In this document: positions 1 through 8,332 of the stretch, in pieces | Layout: every line of letters starts with the position of its first letter | Position numbering within the stretch: the first letter of the stretch is position 1 | Source of the DNA: Chitinophaga rupis | GTDB lineage: Bacteria; Bacteroidota; Bacteroidia; Chitinophagales; Chitinophagaceae | Length of the DNA stretch: 64,000 bases | Assembly: GCF_900109685.1 (NCBI RefSeq) | Contig: NZ_FOBB01000007.1 | Location: forward strand, 186,001-250,000 | Direction: 5' to 3' | The notes under the pieces: generated by a model | What the model was told of the DNA's origin: nothing | The model's database searches: none | Seen by the model: the letters and a program-made list of their open reading frames with translations, nothing else | Made by a program: the position numbers and the translations under genes

Positions 1-1
1 A

Positions 2-64
2 CCAAATGATGCAGATGCCCTGATAGCGCAGGACGGACATAGCTGGATCAACTTATCAAAATAA
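2..64 (+). CDS. zwf: Glucose-6-phosphate 1-dehydrogenase, C-terminal end only
   Basis: Only the last 20 codons are in the window; they end ...AQDGHSWINLSK at a TAA at 62-64. The call rests mainly on context, because pgl (the next enzyme of the oxidative pentose phosphate pathway) follows 90 bp downstream on the same strand, an order common in Bacteroidota. The tail ending in a G-x-x-W motif fits Zwf C-termini as I know them. The fragment is too short to prove the identity. Confidence 0.55.
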   Translation, partial: PNDADALIAQDGHSWINLSK

Positions 65-83
65 GGTTCAATTATTGTAAAGG

Positions 84-127
84 AAATGTGCAAGTGGTGA
101 TGATCGTGATCATTCATTTGCACATTT
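84..127. repeat. Inverted repeat with AAATGTGCAA arms between zwf and pgl
   Basis: The arms AAATGTGCAA (84-93) and TTGCACATTT (118-127) are perfect reverse complements around a 24-base centre. The same arm sequence forms the hairpin at 33834-33876, so this is an interspersed element and not just a local terminator. It lies between two genes on the same strand; it could attenuate zwf read-through or stabilise the transcript end. Confidence 0.7.
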
Positions 128-154
128 TTACTTTCGCACATCAAATCATTAAAT

Positions 155-880
155 ATGGAATTGCACATCGCCAAAGATCCGCAACAGCTGAGTGAGAACC
201 TGGCCGCCTGGATCAGTAACTATATCCAGGAAGTACTGCAGGACCAGGAACAGTTTACGTTTGTATTGTCTGGCGGTAACACGCCTAAGCAGCTGTATCA
301 TTTACTGGCTAAGGAACCTTACCAGCAAATGATCCCCTGGGAAAAGATCCATTTTTTCTGGGGCGATGAGCGTGCAGTGCCTTTTGATGATGAGCGCAAT
401 AATGCCCGCATGGCGTATGAAACCCTGCTTACACCCATGGGCATCCCGGAAGAAAATATTCATGTAATGCGCACGGATATTATGCCGGAAACCGCCGCAG
501 AAGAATATGAAAAACTATTAAAAGAATATTTTAAAGATAGTGATGTAACCTTTGACCTGGTATTGCTGGGTATGGGAGATGATGGGCATACCCTGTCCTT
601 ATTTCCCGGTATGCCGGTAGTGAATGAGCAAAAGGATTGGGTAAAAGCATTTTTTCTGACTGCCCAGCACATGTACCGTATTACCCTCACGGCCCCTGTA
701 GTGAACAAAGCTGCCTGTGTAATATTTATGGCAACCGGCGCTGGCAAAGCCATCACACTGAAAAATGTAATTGAAGGCACCTTCAACGCAGAACAATTCC
801 CCTCTCAGCTCATCCGCCCCCAGGACGGCGAGCTGCATTGGTTCGTAGACGAAGCTGCCGCCGGAGCATTGGAAATATAG
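155..880 (+). CDS. pgl: 6-phosphogluconolactonase
   Basis: This 241-residue protein has the length and fold signature of the DevB/Pgl family (glucosamine-6-phosphate isomerase-like fold). It hydrolyses 6-phosphoglucono-1,5-lactone to 6-phosphogluconate in the cytoplasmic oxidative pentose phosphate pathway. Visible motifs are LSGGNTPKQLY (about residues 38-48, phosphate binding), FFWGDERAVP (about 67-76) and LLGMGDDGHTLSLFPG (about 136-151), which carries the conserved acidic/histidine catalytic stretch. It follows the zwf end by 90 bp and is probably co-transcribed with it. The ATG at 155 gives a normal N-terminus with no signal peptide. Confidence 0.96.
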   Translation: MELHIAKDPQQLSENLAAWISNYIQEVLQDQEQFTFVLSGGNTPKQLYHLLAKEPYQQMIPWEKIHFFWGDERAVPFDDERNNARMAYETLLTPMGIPEENIHVMRTDIMPETAAEEYEKLLKEYFKDSDVTFDLVLLGMGDDGHTLSLFPGMPVVNEQKDWVKAFFLTAQHMYRITLTAPVVNKAACVIFMATGAGKAITLKNVIEGTFNAEQFPSQLIRPQDGELHWFVDEAAAGALEI

Positions 881-972
881 AGAGAGATGGGAGCTAAGAG
901 CTAGGAGGTACAAGATAGGAGAAGGCTAATTGAGTGCCCGATATCAATAAACATCAATAAACATTAATAAAC

Positions 973-1014
973 AATAAAGCGTATGAGGTAACAAGCCACT
1001 TCATACGCTTTATT
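973..1014. terminator. Hairpin terminator downstream of pgl
   Basis: A perfect 14-bp stem (973-986 with 1001-1014) around a 14-base loop has A-rich 5' and T-rich 3' arms, as expected for a bidirectional intrinsic terminator. It is preceded at 938-975 by short reiterations of the word AAACATCAAT/AAACATTAAT. It lies 93 bp past the pgl stop. Confidence 0.7.
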
Positions 1015-1128
1015 ATTTACAGCAATCAGCAGTTCTTAGGCACTATACTATACACCGTACACTGTACACTACACCAGACCCATTATCATTCATACCGCAC
1101 ACCCACATATAGTTGCAGTACCAGCCCA

Positions 1129-1277
1129 TTTTTTTGCAGGCCCAAAACGCCTGGACCTTTGCCCGGCGTGCCCCGCTTGACAATGCCCCATCCATGCCCC
1201 AACCCCTACACGACAATCCCCCGTCCCATAGTCATTCAAACAGGCGGGCGCAGTCCAGCGTTGGGCCTGCAAAAAAA
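1129..1277. repeat. Imperfect inverted repeat flanking a C-rich 95-bp core
   Basis: The left arm (1129-1156) starts with seven T, then GCAGGCCCAA and a few bases later TGGAC. The right arm (1253-1277) is GTCCAGCGTTGGGCCTGC followed by seven A. The arms are near reverse complements with a small indel, and the core is very C-rich. A further GCCTGCAAAAAA copy follows at 1279-1290. I see no gene in 881-1464. This could be a MITE-like remnant, a structured RNA, or part of the leader of the fucosidase gene at 1465. Confidence 0.5.
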
Positions 1278-1464
1278 TGCCTGCAAAAAATGATCACAAT
1301 AAATGCCGGTAACAAACCCTTGTAGCAAATGTTTGTAATACTACCTCGTAATAAGCAGTCGCAAAACACCCGCATCTCCCAAACGAAAACAAAGATCCGC
1401 ACAAACCTCCTTACACATTTCCCTGAAATATTTATTATTTTACTCACCGCTAAACTTCGCCGTT

Positions 1465-2919
1465 ATGAAAAGAATGATCCTCGCCGGTAGCCTGATCTTA
1501 CTATTGCTGCAGCCACTACTGGCGCAAAACTATTCAGCTGACTGGTCTTCGCTGAATACACGTAAGATCCCCGGATGGTTCCATGAGTCTAAGTTCGGGA
1601 TCTTTATACACTGGGGAGTGTATGCAGTGCCTTCCTTTGCTGTGGTAGGCCCCGGCGGTTATTCTGAATGGTACTGGCATAATCTCATGAATAAAGGTGC
1701 GGATACACATGCGCAGGTGCAGGCTTTTCATGATAAACAATTCGGCAAAGGATTTCCATACGCTAATTTTGAGCCGCAGTTCACCGCTGCATTATTTGAT
1801 CCGGCGCAGTGGGCAGATATCTTTCGCCGCTCCGGCGCTAAATATGTAGTATTGACCTCCAAACATCATGAAGGTTATTGTTTATGGAATAGCCCCTGGG
1901 CAGATAAGGCCTGGGGCCGCCCCTGGAATGCAGTAACCGGTACGCCTAAACGCGATCTGCTGGGCGATCTGACAGAAGCCGTACGCAAAGCAGGGTTGCG
2001 TATGGGATATTACTACTCCCTGTATGAATGGTATAATCCCTTATGGCTCTCCAACAAAGAGCAATATATCAAAGAAGTGATGCAGCCGGAGTTCAAAGAC
2101 CTGGTAACACGTTACAAACCATCCGTGATCTTTTCTGACGGAGAATGGGAGCTTTCGGATACCGCCTGGCAGTCGCCCGCATTGCTGGCCTGGTTGTACA
2201 ATGAGTCGCCGGTGAAGAAGGATATAGTTGTGAACGACCGCTGGGGCAGCAATACCCGCGGGCATAACAGCGCCAGCACTTACCTTACCTCTGAATACGG
2301 TAGCGGAATGGAGCCGGGCGTAGTATGGGAAGAGAGCAGGGGCATTGGCATGTCATACGGGTATAACCGTATGGAGAATGTAAATGATTACAAAAGCAGC
2401 CACGACCTGCTGCTGGCATTAATAGATATTGTATCCCGCGGGGGAAACCTGCTGCTGGATATTGGTCCCACAGCAGATGGACGCATTCCCGTGATCATGC
2501 AGCAACGGCTGGTAGATATGGGCAGCTGGCTGGCTACAAACGGAGAAGCGATCTACGAAACAGAATCCTGGAAACAAACGCGCCAGTGGAGCCCCGGCCA
2601 GCAGCCAACGGTGAAGAAAGCCTCTTTCATGGCTGATTATGATATTACCCGCATGATCCAGCCTTCAAAGGAACATGCGCATATAGAGATGTTCTTTACC
2701 CGTAAGAACAATAACCTGTATTGCATTGTTCCTTCTTATAGTCCGCAGCTGCTGCTGCGCAATTATACGCTGCCGGCAGGCGCAAAGGCCAGTATACTGG
2801 GCAGCAAGGCAAACATCCGTGTAAAACAGCAGGGAAAGGATTGTGTGCTGGACCTGTCGGTTCTGCACCCCGGCGATGTACCGCCACAGTTATTCGTTAT
2901 TAAAATTACCGGCGCATGA
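1465..2919 (+). CDS. Alpha-L-fucosidase, GH29, secreted
   Basis: A 484-residue protein with a cleavable signal peptide (about 1-21, ending LLAQ) and a GH29 catalytic barrel. FIHWG at 47-51 and SKHHEG at 132-137 form the fucose-binding core. FSDGEW at 223-228 supplies the probable nucleophile Asp225. The family removes terminal alpha-L-fucose from glycans by a retaining mechanism; export suggests action in the periplasm or at the surface. The stop overlaps the start of the next gene (ATGA at 2916-2919), so the two are translationally coupled. It differs clearly from the second GH29 at 15004, so they are paralogues with probably different linkage preferences. Confidence 0.92.
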   Translation: MKRMILAGSLILLLLQPLLAQNYSADWSSLNTRKIPGWFHESKFGIFIHWGVYAVPSFAVVGPGGYSEWYWHNLMNKGADTHAQVQAFHDKQFGKGFPYANFEPQFTAALFDPAQWADIFRRSGAKYVVLTSKHHEGYCLWNSPWADKAWGRPWNAVTGTPKRDLLGDLTEAVRKAGLRMGYYYSLYEWYNPLWLSNKEQYIKEVMQPEFKDLVTRYKPSVIFSDGEWELSDTAWQSPALLAWLYNESPVKKDIVVNDRWGSNTRGHNSASTYLTSEYGSGMEPGVVWEESRGIGMSYGYNRMENVNDYKSSHDLLLALIDIVSRGGNLLLDIGPTADGRIPVIMQQRLVDMGSWLATNGEAIYETESWKQTRQWSPGQQPTVKKASFMADYDITRMIQPSKEHAHIEMFFTRKNNNLYCIVPSYSPQLLLRNYTLPAGAKASILGSKANIRVKQQGKDCVLDLSVLHPGDVPPQLFVIKITGA

Positions 2920-3659
2920 TCTTCGATGCACATTTTCATATTATAGACCCCCGTTATCCTTTGGTAGCTAACCAGGGATACCTGCCGCCCGCCTTTACAG
3001 CGTCCGATTACAAGACCAGGGTAGCACATTTGCAGGTTACCGGCGGCGCCGTGGTATCAGGCTCTTTCCAGCAGTTTGACCAGCAATACCTGGTAGCTGC
3101 GCTGCAGCAGCTGGGAGCCGGTTTTGTAGGCGTAACGCAGATCCCGGAATATGTAACGGATAAGGAGATACGGCAGCTGCATGCATCCGGCATACGGGCA
3201 GTACGTTTTAATATACAACGCGGTGGCTCCGCTACCGTTGATCACCTGGAGGAGCTGGCCCGCCGTGCATACGACCTGGCCGGCTGGCATACAGAGCTGT
3301 ACATTGATTCCCGTGAGCTGAAAGATCTACTGCCGGTTTTAAAGCGGCTGCCGCGCATAAGTATTGATCATTTGGGTTTGTCAAAAGAAGGGCTGCCGTA
3401 TTTATTAGAGCTGGTGGCAGATGGTGTGCGGGTAAAAGCCTCTGGTTTTAGCCGTTGTAATTTTAATGTGGTGGAAGTGATGCAGCAGATCAATGCAGTA
3501 GACCGTTCCGCGCTGATGTTTGGCACTGATCTGCCATCTACCCGCGCACCACAGCCTTTCAGCGATGAAGATGTGGCTTTGGTGAAAGATAATTTCCCGG
3601 AAGATGTGGCAAAGCGTATCTTTTACCAGAACGCAAAGGATTTTTATTTCCAGGTATAA
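2916..3659 (+). CDS. Amidohydrolase_2 / lactonase-type TIM-barrel hydrolase
   Basis: A 247-residue cytoplasmic protein with no signal peptide, of the COG3618-like amidohydrolase_2 group. The metal-site HxH is present at the N-terminus (FDAHFH, His6 and His8), a further His follows strand 5 (SIDHLG), and the barrel-end Asp lies in FGTDLP. The group includes fuconolactonase and other sugar or pyrone lactonases. Its 4-bp overlap with a fucosidase gene makes a role in L-fucose oxidation (L-fuconolactone to L-fuconate) the best guess. No fucose dehydrogenase or fuconate dehydratase is visible nearby, so the substrate is inferred. Confidence 0.75.
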   Translation: MIFDAHFHIIDPRYPLVANQGYLPPAFTASDYKTRVAHLQVTGGAVVSGSFQQFDQQYLVAALQQLGAGFVGVTQIPEYVTDKEIRQLHASGIRAVRFNIQRGGSATVDHLEELARRAYDLAGWHTELYIDSRELKDLLPVLKRLPRISIDHLGLSKEGLPYLLELVADGVRVKASGFSRCNFNVVEVMQQINAVDRSALMFGTDLPSTRAPQPFSDEDVALVKDNFPEDVAKRIFYQNAKDFYFQV

Positions 3660-3677
3660 CAGCACAGGGTCAGCGGT

Positions 3678-3736
3678 AAAATAAAAGGTGAAAAGGAGCT
3701 GCAGACTATCCTACTATCCTTTTCACCTTTTATTTT
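3678..3736. terminator. Bidirectional terminator hairpin
   Basis: A perfect 20-bp inverted repeat (3678-3697 with 3717-3736) with a 19-base loop; the A-rich and T-rich ends give a U-tract in either direction. It lies between two convergent genes, the amidohydrolase ending at 3659 and the GltB-like gene ending at 3749. Confidence 0.88.
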
Positions 3737-3748
3737 GGGATACGTTTT

Positions 3749-5332
3749 TTAGTTCCAGCTGTCTTCACGCGCCATCTCCAGCTCATTCCTCATTACTTCA
3801 TGCAGCTGCCCGTTCAGGAATACACCGGCAGTTACGCTGGGATATATTTCTTCGAAACTGCGCACCTGGTTCATAAACACACGGCGGAAAATGTGGCTGC
3901 GTGTAATATCGTGCGGGCTGCTTAAACCTGCAGCAGCAGTCAGCTCCATGGCACTCTCAATTGTATCGCGGTGATAATTGGAAACGCGGTGTTTTTTATC
4001 TTCTACCACCAGCCCTTTGGCAAGCCATTTATCCTGCGTGGCTACACCCGTAGGACAGCGATTGGTATTACATTCCAATGCCTGTATGCAGCCAATGGCC
4101 ATCATCATAGCGCGGGCGCTGTTACAGCCATCCGCACCCAGGGCCATGGCGCGCAGTATATGGTAGCCGGTAAGTATTTTGCCGGAAGCGATCAGCTTCA
4201 TTTTACCACGTATATTAAACCCCGTAAGGGTATCATGCACAAAGGCCAGGGCATCCATTAAAGGCATGCCTACGGAATTGGAGAACTCCGGCGGCGCAGC
4301 GCCAGTACCGCCTTCCCCGCCATCAACGGTAATAAAGTCAGGGTAGATGTTGGTTGCCACCATGGCTTTGCAGATAGCAAAGAACTCGCGGCGCTGCCCT
4401 ATACATAATTTAAAACCCACTGGCTTGCCTTTGCAGAGCGTGCGCATGTGCGCAATGAACTGCATCATCTCCCGCGGTGTATTAAACGCAGTATGATAGG
4501 GTGGTGAGGACACTGTAGTATAAGGTTTTACATGGCGGATAGCAGCAATTTCCGGTGTGTTCTTGGCAGCCGGTAATATGCCGCCATGGCCGGGTTTAGC
4601 GCCCTGCGATAATTTCAGCTCCACCATTTTAATTTGTGGCAGCGCTGTTTTTTCTTCAAATAGGCGTTCATCAAAATTCCCCTCATCATTCCTGCAGCCA
4701 AAATAACCGGTGCCTATTTGCCAGATAATATCTCCGCCCTGGTTCAGGTGATGCTTGCTAATGCCGCCTTCACCGGTGTTATGTGCAAAGTTGCCTAATT
4801 TGGCGCCGCCGTTTAAGGCCTCTACTGCATTGGAGCTTAGTGAACCATAGCTCATGGCAGACACATTCAGGATGCTGGCTGAATAAGGTTGCGTACAGTC
4901 ACTACCGCCAATGGTTACACGCGGATCTTTATCCATGTGTTCAAAGCTCCTGGGTTGTATAGAGTGGGCCATCCATTCATATCCTTCCGCATAAACGTTG
5001 AATTGGGTGCCAAAAGGCTGCGTATCCAGCTCCCGCTTGGCGCGCTGGTAAATGGTAGAACGGTCTACCCGGTTAATGGGGCTGCCACCTGTATCACTCT
5101 CTACAAAGTATTGGTATACCTTGGGCCGCAGGGCTTCCATCCAGTAACGCGCCCGCCCTACCACGGGGAAGTTGCGCATAATAGCATGTTTGGTTTGCAG
5201 CATATCCACAATGCCTATAATGATCATTGGCACTGCCGGCAGCAATAACCACCATACCCAATGAAAAAAATATCCCAATACTCCCATCACCAGCAAGCTG
5301 CCCACCGCAAACACCAAAAATCTTTTAGCCAT
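3749..5332 (-). CDS. FMN-binding glutamate synthase family protein, membrane anchored
   Basis: A 527-residue protein made of one or two N-terminal membrane segments (about residues 5-42) followed by the FMN/synthase domain of GltB. Visible are TGEGGIS, SQGAKPGHGG, TVDGGEGGTGAAP and the iron-sulfur motif C-x5-C-x4-C running into CPTGVATQ. It lacks the N-terminal glutaminase domain of true GltB, so it cannot take ammonia from glutamine by itself. Such stand-alone proteins are common in Bacteroidota and their reaction is not established to my knowledge. It ends at a shared convergent terminator. Confidence 0.88.
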   Translation of the reverse strand: MAKRFLVFAVGSLLVMGVLGYFFHWVWWLLLPAVPMIIIGIVDMLQTKHAIMRNFPVVGRARYWMEALRPKVYQYFVESDTGGSPINRVDRSTIYQRAKRELDTQPFGTQFNVYAEGYEWMAHSIQPRSFEHMDKDPRVTIGGSDCTQPYSASILNVSAMSYGSLSSNAVEALNGGAKLGNFAHNTGEGGISKHHLNQGGDIIWQIGTGYFGCRNDEGNFDERLFEEKTALPQIKMVELKLSQGAKPGHGGILPAAKNTPEIAAIRHVKPYTTVSSPPYHTAFNTPREMMQFIAHMRTLCKGKPVGFKLCIGQRREFFAICKAMVATNIYPDFITVDGGEGGTGAAPPEFSNSVGMPLMDALAFVHDTLTGFNIRGKMKLIASGKILTGYHILRAMALGADGCNSARAMMMAIGCIQALECNTNRCPTGVATQDKWLAKGLVVEDKKHRVSNYHRDTIESAMELTAAAGLSSPHDITRSHIFRRVFMNQVRSFEEIYPSVTAGVFLNGQLHEVMRNELEMAREDSWN

Positions 5333-5337
5333 ACACG

Positions 5338-5524
5338 ATCATTTTATAAGCTAAAATTAATTAATAATTAATGATTAATAATTAATAAGAAATAGTCAAT
5401 AGTGAAGTGTTCTCCGGGAAATACCACTGTTTTACCGTCATTATTAATAATTATTAAGAAACAGTTAATAATGAAGCATTTCCGGTACCCGCACTGCTTC
5501 ACTGCAATTATTAATTATTCATTC
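5338..5524. repeat. AT-rich intergenic stretch made of TTAATAATTA words
   Basis: Short reiterations of AATTAATAATTAAT at 5352-5385 recur as near complements at 5441-5490 and 5508-5535, with a duplicated segment around AAGAAA(T/C)AGT(C/T)AATA(G/A)TGAAG (5386-5405 and 5456-5476). A similar AATTAATAATTAA run sits at 35105-35134. No coding potential is seen; it looks like one of the word-repeat hairpin elements found elsewhere in the window. Confidence 0.55.
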
Positions 5525-6796
5525 TTAATTATTGATTAAACCCAGTTTCTCCTGTATCAATTTTCGCTCTGCCTGCGAAGTGGTAAGACCGCAGGCCTGT
5601 GTAAGGTGTTTTTGGGCTAAGAGAGGCTCGCCGCATTGCAGGTATAGATCACCCAGTACGGCGCTGTAGATATAATGAGATGACAGCAGTTTTTCAATAT
5701 CCGGGATAGCCAGGATCTCCTGTATTGCAGTTGCTTTTTTGCCCAGCTGGGCCTGCACAATGGCCCGGTTCAGCAGCACTACCGGCATGGGTTTTTGTTC
5801 CAGCAGCAGGTCGTACAGCTGCCGCATGCGTTGCCAGTTGGTTTCTTCAAAAGTGGCGGCCAGGCAATGTTCCGCTGCAATAGCCGATTCAACATGGTAT
5901 ACGGTAAGCCGCTCCCCGGCGGAAGATAAGCGCAGGTAATGGTATCCCATGTCTATCAGCTCTTTGTTCCAGGTGCTGCGGTCCTGGTTTTGTAACAGCA
6001 CAATGGAATTATTTTCATCAATACGGCTGTCAAAACGGGAAGTCTGAAAACACATTAAGGACAGCAGCGCAAAAGTAGCCGGCTGCTTACCCACCTGGTG
6101 TTCTGATAATAGCAAACAAAGTCGCATGGCTTCCATGCACAGGTCTTCGCGGATCAGCTCATCTGCTTTCAGGGAATTATAACCTTCGTTAAATAACAGG
6201 TATAGCACAGTGTATACGGTTTCCAGCCGGGGTGGCAGCTGCGGTCCTAATGGGATCTCCAGCTGGATGCCTTCCTCCTTAATAAATTGTCTGGCGCGGT
6301 ACAGGCGTTTCTGGATCACTGCTTCATTGGTTAACAGTGCTCTTGCAATTTCTGCGGCGCCAAAACCGGATACGGTTTTTAATGTGAGCGCAATCTGGTC
6401 TTCTTCTTTCAGGGAAGGGTGGCAGCATGCAAAGATCATGCGTAGCTGGCTGTCGGTGATTTCCGTATCCAGGAACAATTGGCGCACCGTATCTTCCGCA
6501 GCATGCTGTAAGTGATAGGCCAGCTCCCCGGAAAGGTGCTGGAAATGCTGCTGCCGGCGAATGATGTCCAGCGCTTTGTTCCTGGCTACGGTCATCAGCC
6601 AGGCGGAAGGATTGTCGGGAACCTGGTTAAACGTCCAGGTTTGTACTGCTTTTAAAAAGGCCTCCTGCACCACATCTTCTGCAAGGGATAAGTTATGCAT
6701 CCCAAAAATGCGGGTTAACACGGCGATCATTTTCCCCGATTCATGCCGGAAAAGGTGATCAACAATTTGTTGTGGTGAGGAGGCGCCGGATTGCAT
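5525..6796 (-). CDS. ECF42-type RNA polymerase sigma factor with C-terminal TPR-like extension
   Basis: At 423 residues this is about twice the length of an ordinary ECF sigma factor. Region 2 is visible around EDVVQEAFLKAVQTW (about 40-54) and region 4 around GFGAAEIARALLTNEAVIQKRL (roughly 140-165). The long C-terminal helical part (about 190-423, with pairs such as LLLNRAIVQAQLG) matches the DUF6596/TPR-like extension typical of ECF42. Its partner DGPF-domain gene lies 11 bp upstream in the same operon, the diagnostic ECF42 arrangement. No anti-sigma gene is adjacent, consistent with control through the C-terminal extension. Confidence 0.92.
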   Translation of the reverse strand: MQSGASSPQQIVDHLFRHESGKMIAVLTRIFGMHNLSLAEDVVQEAFLKAVQTWTFNQVPDNPSAWLMTVARNKALDIIRRQQHFQHLSGELAYHLQHAAEDTVRQLFLDTEITDSQLRMIFACCHPSLKEEDQIALTLKTVSGFGAAEIARALLTNEAVIQKRLYRARQFIKEEGIQLEIPLGPQLPPRLETVYTVLYLLFNEGYNSLKADELIREDLCMEAMRLCLLLSEHQVGKQPATFALLSLMCFQTSRFDSRIDENNSIVLLQNQDRSTWNKELIDMGYHYLRLSSAGERLTVYHVESAIAAEHCLAATFEETNWQRMRQLYDLLLEQKPMPVVLLNRAIVQAQLGKKATAIQEILAIPDIEKLLSSHYIYSAVLGDLYLQCGEPLLAQKHLTQACGLTTSQAERKLIQEKLGLINN

Positions 6797-6807
6797 ACAT
6801 GGCAGGC

Positions 6808-7155
6808 TTACATACCATCAAATTTCATTACTTCCCGTACTTCCACGCTACCGTTCAGGGAAAGATCGGGGCAGCCCTTAGCCAGTTCTGCAGCGGCTTC
6901 CAGCGAATCGGCCTGAATGATCATGTACCCGCCTACCAGCTCCTTGCTTTCTGCAAACGGACCGTCGGTTACTACGGCTTTGCTGCCGCTGACCATTTTA
7001 CCCGGGGGATATAAAGGCTCTCCGCCTACGTAAATGTTTTTAGACCGGAACTGTTCTATCCAGGCAAACCATTGCTGCATATTGCCCTGCATTTCTTCCG
7101 GGGATAAATTACCCGCGCTGCTGCCGCCGCGGAAAATAAACATGAAGTCTTTCAT
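6808..7155 (-). CDS. YCII/DGPF domain protein, ECF42 partner
   Basis: A 115-residue protein carrying the family motif VTDGPFAESKELVGGY (about residues 64-79) and an otherwise typical YCII ferredoxin-like fold. It is the first gene of a two-gene operon with the ECF42 sigma factor, 11 bp ahead. DGPF proteins are the conserved genomic partners and probable regulon members of ECF42 factors; their biochemical activity is not settled. No signal peptide or membrane segment is present. Confidence 0.92.
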   Translation of the reverse strand: MKDFMFIFRGGSSAGNLSPEEMQGNMQQWFAWIEQFRSKNIYVGGEPLYPPGKMVSGSKAVVTDGPFAESKELVGGYMIIQADSLEAAAELAKGCPDLSLNGSVEVREVMKFDGM

Positions 7156-7260
7156 GATGAAAGGTGTTTGTAGGTTAAATAAATACGAATAACAGGATAA
7201 TGACGGGCGGAATATTATATGCAGGACAAAAATGAAGAATTTTTTTTAGACGGGTGGGAA

Positions 7261-8091
7261 TTATATCAGCTGATGCTCTTTCATAACACTTGTAACCCGG
7301 CTGATAACGGCATGCACCGCCTCATTGTAGTTGTCGTTATCATTATTGTTATTATCATCGTAAGCTACCCAGCAGTTTACGGTTACCTTCACATTAGCGC
7401 CATCTATGTTGGAATATAATACCTGTAAAGGCCTATGCTCCGCAAGGTGTGGCAAGCCTTTCAGGGCATTCTGCAACAGGGATTGTACGGAGCTCATTTG
7501 CTCATTGACAATGGCTACATTAAAGGTGAGCGAAATGCGGCGCTCGGGGGTAAGAGAGTGATTAATGATGGGTTTCTGGAAAATTTCTTTATTGGGGATG
7601 ATCACATGCAGGCCGTCCAGCGTACGCAGGGTAGTAGAACGTAATTGTATATTTTCCACGTTGCCGGTAAAACCATTAGTCTCTATCTGGTGGCCAACTT
7701 CAAAGGGTTTGCGGAACGTAATAAAAATACCGGAAATGAAATTGGCAGTGAGATCCTGGAAAGCAAAGCCCAGCGCCAAACCTATAATACCGGCGCCGGC
7801 CAGCAGGGACGACACCGTTTTATCCAGCTGCAATACATCCAGCGCAATAAACAGCCCTACAAAGCAAAGGAGCAGGTAGGCAACACTTGAAAATAACCCG
7901 CTCAGGGCCGGTGTATCAGACAGGCGGTAAACCAGCTTGTACACCAGTTTTTTCATCAGCCGGGCCAGCAGCACAAACAAGGCTAATACCACTATAGCTA
8001 CTGCCAGGTTAGGCAGCATTTTGATAGCTGTTTCCAGCCACAGCTGGATCTTGTTATATATGAGTTTGGTCCATTGCATATACGCCATCAT
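7261..8091 (-). CDS. MscS-family mechanosensitive ion channel
   Basis: The reading frame continues to a TTG at 8118, but an ATG-ATG pair at 8091/8088 is preferred, giving 276 residues. Three membrane segments are visible (about 25-47, 60-85 and 90-115), followed by the pore-lining glycine/alanine helix with AGAGIIGLALGFAFQDL and the MscS beta domain (FRKPFEVGHQIE). Such channels open under membrane tension and release solutes during osmotic downshock. Oddity: close to the C-terminus, after VAYD, the chain contains a 12-residue run of only Asn, Asp and Tyr (7331-7372), encoded by ATT/GTT/ATC-like triplets on the plus strand. Confidence 0.9.
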   Translation of the reverse strand: MMAYMQWTKLIYNKIQLWLETAIKMLPNLAVAIVVLALFVLLARLMKKLVYKLVYRLSDTPALSGLFSSVAYLLLCFVGLFIALDVLQLDKTVSSLLAGAGIIGLALGFAFQDLTANFISGIFITFRKPFEVGHQIETNGFTGNVENIQLRSTTLRTLDGLHVIIPNKEIFQKPIINHSLTPERRISLTFNVAIVNEQMSSVQSLLQNALKGLPHLAEHRPLQVLYSNIDGANVKVTVNCWVAYDDNNNNDNDNYNEAVHAVISRVTSVMKEHQLI

Positions 8092-8292
8092 ATTATTTCC
8101 CCCTTGGTTCGGGAACAAGGCCGAATAATTATGCCGGTTTTAAATACCCGGAAGAGGATTGACTTACTCATTGATATTCAATAGGATAAATGAGTAGGAG
8201 CATCTACACTGCGGAAAAAGTTGCCCATCCGTCCCTACCTTAAAATCCAATTAAATTAGGCTTGCCTTTAAAGCCGCCGTACAACTTAAGCG

Positions 8293-8300
8293 TAGCTTTG
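8293..8300 (+). promoter_or_regulatory. Possible Bacteroidota -7 box ahead of mprF
   Basis: TAGCTTTG matches the TAnnTTTG consensus and lies 33 bp ahead of the mprF ATG. I see no clear TTTG at the expected -33 distance, so it is a half match only. Confidence 0.4.
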
Positions 8301-8332
8301 AGTGTTAAAATTGATACACTGCTATCACTTAT

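Noticed and set aside
1090-1447. Overlapping short frames on both strands ahead of the first fucosidase
   Set aside because: They arise from the C-rich inverted repeat; no homology, no start context, mutually overlapping.
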